DNA of 14,026 bases from Selenomonas sp. (GTDB lineage Bacteria > Bacillota_C > Negativicutes > Selenomonadales > Selenomonadaceae), in contig NZ_JAILKR010000077.1 of NCBI RefSeq assembly GCF_024693525.1, positions 1 through 14,026 on the forward strand. Reading direction: 5' to 3'. Positions within the stretch are counted from its first letter, which is position 1. Every line of letters starts with the position of its first letter. This document shows, in pieces, positions 8,255 through 14,026 of this stretch. Made by a program: the position numbers and the translations under genes. The notes below the pieces were generated by a model that saw only the letters and a list, made by a program, of their open reading frames with translations, was not told the DNA's origin and did no database searches.

Positions 8255-9630
8255 TACGCTCTCTCCCTCAAGAATTCACTCTTATACTTACGGAATGGCT
8301 CCAAGAAATATTCATAAATATGCTTAGAACGTGTTTTTATCTCAGCGGTGACATTCATTCCGCTAAGCAACGGTAACTCTTCACCATCGACCTTTATCGT
8401 ATCTGCCTCTGGCTCCAAGATAAGGCGATACACTCGGCCTTTATCCGGGTCATCGACGGAATTCGGGCTTATATTTACCACCTTAGCCGGTATTGTTCCA
8501 TATTTCTGAAACTCAAAGGTTTCCACTTTAACCTGCGCCGTCTGCCCCTCGTGCAGGAAGCCAATATCTTTATTCTCCGCCCATGCTTCCAGCTTTAGCG
8601 GCGTATCCCGCGGCACGATTTCCACCAATGGCTGCGCTGCTGTAACCACACCGCCTACCGTATGAACCGTCAAATTACTCACATAACCATCATCCGGCGC
8701 CACAATCTGTATCAAACGATTTTTCTCATCTGCCTTTTTCAGCTCTTCTTCAGCAGCCGCCAACTCTTGTTGAGCCTTGGTTAAATTCGTATTGATATCG
8801 AGCAGCCACTCCGCCGTAATCCGATTATAATCCGATTGCGCTTTATCTAAAGCAGCGGACTGTTCTCCCACGGTTTGCTGCTGTTCGTAATAGGCATTTT
8901 CTGCTGATATTCGTTTCGCCTGCTGATCGAGGTAGGTGATTTGCGCAATTGCGTTGGCCTCCGATAACATTTCATACCGATTCTCTTTATCTGCCTCAAT
9001 CCGATAAAGTTCTCCATCTTTCGCGGAAGCGATCTGTGCCCCCCGCAGCGAACTTTGTCCCTGATTCACCAAGGCTTTTGCCGCCATAAGCAGAGTTTTA
9101 TGCTCTCCCAGCCGGCTCTGATAGAGATTCTTTTCATTGGCTATATCGTCAGCATCCGCCCCCTCTACCTTCTCTGGCTCGAACGGGCTTCCATCACGCT
9201 CAGCAGTAAGACGGGAAATCTCTAGGCGCGAATGGGCCGCTGTCTGTTTGATTTTCGCCAAATCAGCTTCCGACATCGTAGGGTCAAGCTCCATGAGTAC
9301 ATCGCCAGCATGGACAAACTGCCCTTCCGATACGCATATTTTCTGTATGATCCCCTTATCTTCCGCCTGCAAAGTCCGCACATAACCATCAGGAATCATC
9401 TTCCCCGATGTCACTGCCACCTCATCAACCGTTCCGAATATCATCCACATAAAAATCACTGCCACAAAAATCACAATCGTCCAAATGATAATTCTCCCTG
9501 CATACGGAGGCGGCGTCTCCGTAACAGCCACCTCCTCTGGCAAAAAAGATGTTTGCCGCTTCGTAAACCTTTCCTCCGCATGCGGTTTCAATCGCCGCAA
9601 TCCTTTACGAAATTTCTCCCAATTACTCAA
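8254..9630 (-). CDS. HlyD-family membrane fusion protein (type I secretion adaptor)
   Basis: Periplasmic adaptor linking the ABC exporter to an outer-membrane TolC-type channel. The 458 residues comprise a basic cytoplasmic N-terminus and one membrane helix at about 47-66. They continue with the first half of a lipoyl domain (about 85-117, KGIIQKICVSEGQFVHAGD), a long Gln/Ala/Glu-rich coiled coil (about 120-305) and the second lipoyl half beginning APDDGYVSNL (311). A beta-barrel and the C-terminal HlyD signature GMNVTAEIKTRSKHIYEY complete it. The start is TTG at 9630, directly after the upstream TGA; a perfect AGGAGG lies eight bases before it inside the end of the preceding gene, and no in-frame ATG is better placed. 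One adaptor is shared by the two flanking ABC proteins. No TolC homologue is in the window. Confidence 0.93.
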   Translation of the reverse strand: MSNWEKFRKGLRRLKPHAEERFTKRQTSFLPEEVAVTETPPPYAGRIIIWTIVIFVAVIFMWMIFGTVDEVAVTSGKMIPDGYVRTLQAEDKGIIQKICVSEGQFVHAGDVLMELDPTMSEADLAKIKQTAAHSRLEISRLTAERDGSPFEPEKVEGADADDIANEKNLYQSRLGEHKTLLMAAKALVNQGQSSLRGAQIASAKDGELYRIEADKENRYEMLSEANAIAQITYLDQQAKRISAENAYYEQQQTVGEQSAALDKAQSDYNRITAEWLLDINTNLTKAQQELAAAEEELKKADEKNRLIQIVAPDDGYVSNLTVHTVGGVVTAAQPLVEIVPRDTPLKLEAWAENKDIGFLHEGQTAQVKVETFEFQKYGTIPAKVVNISPNSVDDPDKGRVYRLILEPEADTIKVDGEELPLLSGMNVTAEIKTRSKHIYEYFLEPFRKYKSEFLRERA

Positions 9631-11406
9631 TCAGCCAACCTCCTGTGCATACCACAATTGATGATAAAGACCTCGTTGCCGCAACAAACTTTCGTGCGTT
9701 CCTTCCTCAACAATCCTGCCATCATCCATAACCAAAATCCTATCGAATTCTTTCACATTATGCAGCCGATGGGTCACCGTCAACATAGTCATCCCGGCAA
9801 ATCTCGTCCGCAAATTCGCAAAAACTGCAGCTTCCGTCCGATAATCCAAGGCACTCGTCGCCTCATCCAATATAAGCACCTGCGGTTTTTTTAACAGGAC
9901 CCGGGCCAGAGCCAGTCTTTGACGCTGCCCCCCCGAAATATTGCTGCCATCCTCTTTTATCCGCGTTTCATAGCCCTGCGGCAAATCACGAATGAAGTCA
10001 TCCGCACCAGCCATTACCGCAGCTTGGCGAATCTCTTCATCTGTCGCCTCCGGCAGGCCCAACGCTATATTTTCACGCACAGTAAGAGGAAACAGCTGAC
10101 TTTCCTGCAAAGCATAGCCAATACGCTGCCGCAGCCAAGGGAGCCGCAACCGCCTGATATTCACGCCATCAAGAAAAATCCCCCCTTGTTGCCAATCAAA
10201 AAGGCGCGGCAGCAATTGGACTAAGGTAGACTTTCCCGAACCAGAATGGCCGACAACCCCTACATGTTCTCCCGCCCTTATATGCATCGTAATATTCTTC
10301 AAAACCGCAGCCCGCTGCTTAGGGTAGGCAAAAGTAACCCGAGCAAAGCGAATATCACCACATATCTTAGGCAACCGTCTACCGCTCAAGGGAAAGATTG
10401 GCTCCGGAGCCGTCCCCAAAACATCTTGCAAACGATTCAAAGACAACGCCATTTGCTGGCAGGCCTGCCATATATAGGAAAGCCTCAGCAGTGGTGCTGC
10501 TGCCTGATGCGCCAGCATCTGAAATGCCACAAACTGACCAATAGTAACCGTCCCGCCAATGACCAGCCAGCCACCAAACCAAATCAAAATATAACTGCTT
10601 ATCCCCTGGGTTGCCTGCACCCCTTCCTGTAGTGCAGTTCCTAATTTCGCACGGGAAAAATTCTTTTCCACCACTTGCTGCAGCAATCGCTCGCCACGAT
10701 AACGAAAAGCCGGCTCAGCACCAAGAGAACGCACCGTTTCCATACCATGGATCATTTCTACTAGGAAGGCCCGGTTACGCGCTTCTGCTCCCCATTGCTC
10801 GCGTATCAATTTACGGTATAAGGGAGCTCCACCATAATTTATGCCCGCTAAAACTGGTACTGTCAAACAAGCGACCAAAGCTAATGGCCAGCAATAATAG
10901 AACATCAGACCAAAAAAGATAAGTGCAAAAAATACATCAATACAGGCATTTACCACAGTATTCGTCAAAAACTGACGAATATTTTCCATTGCATATACTT
11001 TCATCAGTACATTGCCAATCCGCCGCTGTGTAAAAAAAGACAAGGGCAGCTGAATCAAGTGGTGCATAAACTGCGCCCCCAGGATAAGTTCCACCTTGCC
11101 AGCCGTATGCGCAAACAAAATACGGCGGCTGCAATCCATGAGCAATTGAAAAACCAAAACAAACAGCAAACCGCCGCAAAGAACGTTAAGCGTAATCATA
11201 CCGTGATTGACAATAACTTTATCAATAATCACCTGTGTGACCAGCGGCAAAACAACCCCCAGTGCCTGAAAGACACCTGCCGCCAGAAATATTTCCAACA
11301 TATAGCACCGATAACGAAGTATCGGACGCACAATCCAAGGCAGATTAAACTGCCTCCACCCCCAGACAGCCTTCGCCCACAAATTCCTTCCCATAACCAT
11401 TTTCAT
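9631..11406 (-). CDS. Type I secretion ABC exporter lacking a peptidase domain
   Basis: Inner-membrane ABC exporter of the HlyB/LapB-like group, 591 residues, with no N-terminal C39 or C39-like domain. The transmembrane region begins near residue 28 and contains LVTQVIIDKVIVNHGMITLN, the HlyB-type segment; a matching one is in the downstream exporter. The nucleotide-binding domain has Walker A GHSGSGKS (386-393), signature ISGGQ (490-494), Walker B VLILDE (510-515), D-loop SALD and H-loop His546. Both motif sets are complete, so it should hydrolyse ATP as a homodimer or as a heterodimer with the downstream 709-residue protein. Its ATG overlaps the stop of the preceding membrane protein (TAATG), and its TGA is followed directly by the adaptor's TTG. 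An alternative ATG lies two codons in. Confidence 0.92.
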   Translation of the reverse strand: MKMVMGRNLWAKAVWGWRQFNLPWIVRPILRYRCYMLEIFLAAGVFQALGVVLPLVTQVIIDKVIVNHGMITLNVLCGGLLFVLVFQLLMDCSRRILFAHTAGKVELILGAQFMHHLIQLPLSFFTQRRIGNVLMKVYAMENIRQFLTNTVVNACIDVFFALIFFGLMFYYCWPLALVACLTVPVLAGINYGGAPLYRKLIREQWGAEARNRAFLVEMIHGMETVRSLGAEPAFRYRGERLLQQVVEKNFSRAKLGTALQEGVQATQGISSYILIWFGGWLVIGGTVTIGQFVAFQMLAHQAAAPLLRLSYIWQACQQMALSLNRLQDVLGTAPEPIFPLSGRRLPKICGDIRFARVTFAYPKQRAAVLKNITMHIRAGEHVGVVGHSGSGKSTLVQLLPRLFDWQQGGIFLDGVNIRRLRLPWLRQRIGYALQESQLFPLTVRENIALGLPEATDEEIRQAAVMAGADDFIRDLPQGYETRIKEDGSNISGGQRQRLALARVLLKKPQVLILDEATSALDYRTEAAVFANLRTRFAGMTMLTVTHRLHNVKEFDRILVMDDGRIVEEGTHESLLRQRGLYHQLWYAQEVG

Positions 11407-11744
11407 TAATGCTGTACCTGCTCCTTTTCCTTCTTTATCTTGCGCGCTAATTTGTACATAAGAAAAAAGGCTATCATAAATAAGAGAGAACCTATCCTAT
11501 GACTGATGTACCCTGAAAAACTTATCCCCCAGACAACCGTTGCCACATAACCATACAACCAGCACACTAAATCCTTGCCGGAAGAAACATGATTTTTTAT
11601 CTTCATCCCTAACAATAATCCTGCCCCTAAAAAAACTACGGCAAATCCAGCCAGACTAACAGGCAACAAGGAACAGCCAATTACCGCTATCAATATTCCC
11701 CAACAGAACACCGTATTTATATAACTTTCATCTTGTATTTCCAT
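11406..11744 (-). CDS. Small four-helix membrane protein at the head of the secretion operon
   Basis: I do not recognise the family. The product (112 residues from ATG 11744) is almost entirely hydrophobic, with about four membrane helices and a lysine-rich tail (KLARKIKKEKEQ). A loop reading GMKIKNHVSSGKD lies between helix pairs. The start at 11744 is preferred because AAAGGA lies about nine bases upstream; the in-frame ATG at 11753 sits directly against that Shine-Dalgarno. Its stop overlaps the next ABC gene by one base. Size, topology and an internal IK(N/D)xV loop resemble the immunity candidate at 13169-13546, so it may be a resident immunity protein or an accessory subunit of the exporter. 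The first is my preferred guess, with low certainty. Confidence 0.75.
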   Translation of the reverse strand: MEIQDESYINTVFCWGILIAVIGCSLLPVSLAGFAVVFLGAGLLLGMKIKNHVSSGKDLVCWLYGYVATVVWGISFSGYISHRIGSLLFMIAFFLMYKLARKIKKEKEQVQH

Positions 11745-11753
11745 TGTCACCAT

Positions 11754-12114
11754 TCCTTTCCATAAATTTTTATTACACTACACACTTGTTAATCCATTAC
11801 AATAAGCCTTTTCTGATCAATAACGCTTAACTGGTCCAACACCAGTCAGCCAAGACAAATCAACATGCCAGCAATTCCACATTAATACTTGTATTATTAG
11901 CAATACTCTTGCGGTCTCATTCGTCAATAATGTTACCGTAGTGGCCCGTATCACTACTGCCATACCCATTTGTGCTATTATCCTTGTCACCCATATTGTC
12001 ACACACGCCTTAACGGAAACTTTATTTGATTCACCTTCTATTACCCTATACCTAAATTCTAAAAAATCTCTATGATTGCCATTAACATTTTCTTATTTAT
12101 GATTTAATCTCATT
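11754..12114 (-). other. Gene-free stretch with possible decayed coding sequence and operon promoter
   Basis: About 360 bases lack an intact gene. Minus-strand frames give protein-like pieces interrupted by stops and frame changes. One frame from about 12095 reads ENVNGNHRDFLEF followed by RVIEGESNKVSVKAC. A second (11917-11994) reads MGDKDNSTNGYGSSDTGHYG then NIIDE and stop. A third ends near 11817 as HVDLSWLTGVGPVKRY and stop. The best ribosome site for any of them is poor. A weak promoter candidate, TTGTAA (11802-11797) and TGTAAT (11777-11772) with a 19-base spacer, precedes the secretion operon. A small inverted repeat, ACTGGT/ACCAGT, lies near 11830-11846 and has no T run. Confidence 0.35.
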
Positions 12115-12150
12115 CTAAAAAAGCGGCAATAAGTCTTGCTTATTACCGCT
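12115..12150 (-). terminator. Rho-independent terminator of the toxin/immunity array
   Basis: Read on the minus strand, AGCGGTAATAAG and CTTATTGCCGCT form a 12-base-pair stem with one G-T wobble and a five-base loop, followed by six T. It lies about 30 bases after the stop of the immunity candidate at 12181. It separates the array from the secretion operon as two transcription units. Confidence 0.9.
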
Positions 12151-12180
12151 AAAACACTAATCATATTCGCATAACATTAT

Positions 12181-12609
12181 TTATCTTCTTCCAGAAAAAT
12201 CAATATTCTCCCACCTATATTCCGGCGGAATCATATATTCGTATTTCCGATATTCATCCGGCCACCAATAGATAAAAAACAGCATCGATATTGCAGCCGC
12301 AATAAAAAATATCTTTCGATATCTATACCATCTTGGAACATCAATCCCCTTTGCTTTTCTGCGCGATTCATCTATATATACCCCTGCCCCCCAAGCAAAA
12401 AGAGAAATAGCTAATACCATGCACGCATCACCATAATCATATGTCATCAAAGATGCTTCTATCGTAGATATCATCAACAATGAAAAAGATATCGCCAATG
12501 ACCTCAATCGCCATCTCCGTAAACACAAAGTAACCAATAACCATACAACACTAATAAGAAAACTCATTACTAAGCATAAACTTATCACCGCATACGTCCG
12601 ATGTGTCAT
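12181..12609 (-). CDS. Membrane protein, candidate immunity protein for the orphan toxin end
   Basis: Unrecognised 142-residue protein with about four membrane helices (near residues 6-30, 37-55, 62-80 and 98-118) and a polar, aromatic C-terminal tail (DEYRKYEYMIPPEYRWENID). Its ATG follows the TAA of the preceding toxin-like frame with no bases between (TAAATG), and AGGTAA is just upstream, so its translation is coupled to that frame. Small integral membrane proteins encoded directly after a toxin C-terminus are the usual form of immunity to membrane-pore toxins; that role is inferred from position and topology only. The gene is followed by a strong terminator and is more AT-rich than the secretion genes. 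Confidence 0.7.
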   Translation of the reverse strand: MTHRTYAVISLCLVMSFLISVVWLLVTLCLRRWRLRSLAISFSLLMISTIEASLMTYDYGDACMVLAISLFAWGAGVYIDESRRKAKGIDVPRWYRYRKIFFIAAAISMLFFIYWWPDEYRKYEYMIPPEYRWENIDFSGRR

Positions 12610-13014
12610 TTACCTATCACCGTCCTTCGCATTCACATCATGTCCAGTAACCACATCCTCAACTGCTTCAAATGCCGTCGTAATAGTACCCCCAATTCTA
12701 CCTGCAAAATGTCCATACCCCATCGCTGTAGCTATACCAGCTGCAACACCGACTGCCGTACCTTCTTTTCCCATATGTAATTGACCACCTACTAATTCCC
12801 CTGCAGCTATACTAAAAGGCATTGCTCCAAACATCGTAGTTTCTTGTGCATGTCTAACATTATTATCAATATTAGCCTCATAATCATTAACTACTCTAGT
12901 CGTAAAGTCACTAAAAGAATTAGATACGGAAAAATTCATATTATTATCGGTAGTCAATAAATCTGTTGTATCAAGTTTTGATAACAGAATAAGATTACTA
13001 ATAACAACAAACAT
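12610..13014 (-). pseudogene. Orphan toxin C-terminal fragment with glycine zipper
   Basis: The open frame is 134 codons from ATG 13014, but the protein-like part probably begins nearer an internal ATG at 12939 (MNFSVSNSFSDF). The segment 12954-13014 is also the end of a truncated immunity gene in another frame. The C-terminal half has GELVG, then GTAVGVAAG (a GxxxGxxxG zipper) and GHFAG, a pattern seen in membrane-inserting peptides. Neither ATG has a convincing ribosome site and no secretion-domain part precedes it. It therefore looks like a displaced toxin tip that would need recombination onto a full-length toxin to be delivered, as in orphan modules of CDI-type loci. A translated free peptide cannot be ruled out. 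Confidence 0.55.
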
Positions 13015-13109
13015 ATCCCCATAAGTATAGTTTGATTTTCAGTTGATAAATATTTACATACTCCCATCGATATAAAAACCGCACTAGAAATCCACTTTTT
13101 ATTTCCCAT
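12954..13109 (-). pseudogene. Truncated second copy of the membrane immunity gene
   Basis: A 51-codon frame begins MGNKKWISSAVFISMG and ends in a hydrophobic helix and then TGA. It aligns with the first part of the 13169-13546 product. Trp6/Trp7, Tyr-Leu-Ser at 20-22/21-23, Met30/Met31 and Ile-Cys at 32-33/33-34 keep identical spacing with a single-residue offset. The full-length copy has 125 residues, so this one lost its last two thirds where the sequence changes to the orphan toxin fragment. It overlaps that fragment's frame by about 60 bases. No strong ribosome site. Confidence 0.6.
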
Positions 13110-13113
13110 TATT
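13099..13113 (-). repeat. Repeated toxin-stop/immunity-start junction
   Basis: AATAATGGGAAATAA here matches AATAATGGAAAATAA at 13536-13550 in 14 of 15 bases. At the intact site this short sequence encodes both the last toxin codons (NNGK and stop) and the immunity ATG. Here it retains the same NNGK-stop reading ahead of the truncated immunity copy. It marks the copy as a duplicated toxin-immunity boundary and could serve as recombination homology. Confidence 0.6.
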
Positions 13114-13168
13114 TATCCAACAAACCTATACCTTTTTTATTTTGCTTTCATAGTATTAAACATGCTAA

Positions 13169-13546
13169 CTAATCAATCAACATCAACAACAAAATACAAA
13201 GAGCACCAATCCAGGCTTTATAAGACATTTCTCTGCAATTTTCCCAAGAAATAAAACCTGCACCTAAAAAAAATATAGTCAACGGTATACATATGCAATA
13301 CACTTTTATTTCACTACTAAAATTTAAAATTTCTGCTGTAATTCCACTAATTCCTGATAATATTAACCCCCCAAAAACCCATACCACTATTAACGGAACA
13401 TTATCTTTAATATGACACATAAAAAACACCAATAATCCAAACACACATATTACCATGACAAAAATTAATATATTTGAGGATAAATATTGCCCGGCTGCAC
13501 AAGCTATCACAGCTACCCATGGTACCCATCGTTGGTTATTTTCCAT
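13169..13546 (-). CDS. Membrane protein, candidate immunity protein for the adjacent toxin
   Basis: Unrecognised 125-residue protein, nearly all hydrophobic, with about four membrane helices and the loop MCHIKDNVPL between pairs. The ATG at 13546 is chosen over one at 13564 because AAAGGA lies five to six bases upstream. From there the gene overlaps the last 11 bases of the toxin-like frame, so the two are translationally coupled. That arrangement and the membrane topology suggest immunity against a toxin acting on the inner membrane. A truncated paralogue lies immediately downstream at 12954-13109, and a protein of similar layout heads the secretion operon. Biochemical function is inferred, not seen. 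Confidence 0.72.
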   Translation of the reverse strand: MENNQRWVPWVAVIACAAGQYLSSNILIFVMVICVFGLLVFFMCHIKDNVPLIVVWVFGGLILSGISGITAEILNFSSEIKVYCICIPLTIFFLGAGFISWENCREMSYKAWIGALCILLLMLID

Positions 13547-14026
13547 TATTTTCCTTTCTATCAATTCTATCTTTTTTTGATTGCACTGTTACTGATACCA
13601 ACGTTCCTGCCAATAGCGCCCCTCCTCCCACTACAACAGCTGGAATTGCAAAAAAAGATGCTGCATATGTAACCAAAGCCGCTGCTCCCCATCCACCTAG
13701 AAATGCAACACTGTCAACAGCTACAGCCTTTGCACAATTCAAGCCTTGATAATTTTTAAAATCATCACATATACTTATTCCGGTCATAGCCATTCCTACC
13801 AAACCAAAAGTTTTCCCCAAAGTTTTAGTAGCCTGATACGTTTGATGAATTCCCGGGTAGTCTGTTGCCATAAAAGTTCGATTCATCCAGCCCATTGCTT
13901 TATTGGCATAACTATCACCTTTATTTGTGGCACCTTGCTGTGCCAAAGCCCCCCAAAATCCTGTCGATTGTTCTTTGATACTATCTACTACTGCAACAGC
14001 TGTATTTTTTGCCTCATCGGCTATTT
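13536..14026 (-). CDS. C-terminal end of a probable secreted polymorphic toxin (enters from right edge)
   Basis: The frame is open to the right edge (ADEAKNTAVAVVDSIKEQ...), giving about 162 visible codons, so the start and any secretion or repeat domains lie outside the window. The visible part has a polar, alanine-rich lead, then TLGKTFGLVGMAMTGISIC, DDFKNYQGLNCAKAVAVD, and a Gly/Ala-rich hydrophobic stretch of roughly 45 residues (FLGGWGAAALV through GGGALLAGTLVS). It ends in a charged tail, DRIDRKENNGK. A Gly/Ala-rich hydrophobic C-terminus coupled to a membrane immunity candidate suggests a pore-forming or membrane-disrupting domain. With a type I secretion operon just downstream it is the best candidate substrate. 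I cannot name the family, and a TTG at 13946 is not a convincing start. Confidence 0.65.
   Translation of the reverse strand, partial: IADEAKNTAVAVVDSIKEQSTGFWGALAQQGATNKGDSYANKAMGWMNRTFMATDYPGIHQTYQATKTLGKTFGLVGMAMTGISICDDFKNYQGLNCAKAVAVDSVAFLGGWGAAALVTYAASFFAIPAVVVGGGALLAGTLVSVTVQSKKDRIDRKENNGK

Noticed and set aside
9232..9894. 220-codon plus-strand frame across the adaptor and exporter genes
   Set aside because: Antisense to two well-supported genes; composition is rich in His/Pro/Arg as expected from a shadow frame.
11817..12002. 61-codon minus-strand ORF with GTG start as an intact gene
   Set aside because: No ribosome site, and an overlapping frame looks equally protein-like. Treated as part of a possibly decayed region instead.

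Overview
The window appears to be two unrelated pieces of bacterial DNA joined near position 5990. The left piece (1-~5990) is an arginine-biosynthesis locus of a style common in Clostridia, most likely Lachnospiraceae. The minus-strand run argC-argJ-argB-argD (argD leaves the window at base 1) is divergent from argG. The 357-base region between argC and argG holds ArgR/AhrC-type operator sequences and a good argG promoter. ArgC and ArgJ make and recycle the acetylated intermediates, ArgB phosphorylates N-acetylglutamate, ArgD transaminates, and ArgG makes argininosuccinate.

Between 5775 and 5997 lies a broken small gene. Its first 13 codons are on the plus strand. The rest, a single-pass membrane protein, lies inverted on the minus strand. 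The inverted piece runs into a tRNA-Ser(GCT) whose first three acceptor bases are wrong. Both joints have short microhomology, and nothing like an integrase is present. This is the pattern of a library or amplification chimera or an assembly artefact, although an in vivo rearrangement cannot be excluded from sequence alone.

The right piece (~5990-14026) suits a diderm Firmicute (Negativicutes/Selenomonas-like), because it carries a type I secretion system of the HlyB/HlyD kind, which normally works with an outer-membrane TolC channel. Reading along the minus strand, a tightly coupled operon encodes a four-helix membrane protein, an ABC exporter without a peptidase domain, an HlyD adaptor with a TTG start, and a second ABC exporter whose C39 domain has lost its catalytic Cys. 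A terminated tRNA-Ser follows on the opposite strand.

Upstream of the secretion operon, beyond a strong terminator (12115-12150), is an AT-rich toxin/immunity array. It holds the C-terminal end of a protein entering from the right edge (13536-14026), an overlapping membrane immunity candidate, a truncated second copy of that immunity gene, an orphan glycine-zipper toxin end, and another membrane immunity candidate. I read it as a type-I-secreted, probably membrane-targeting polymorphic toxin locus with one current and one displaced toxin-immunity cassette. The stretch 11754-12114 between array and operon has no intact gene but shows traces of a decayed coding sequence.
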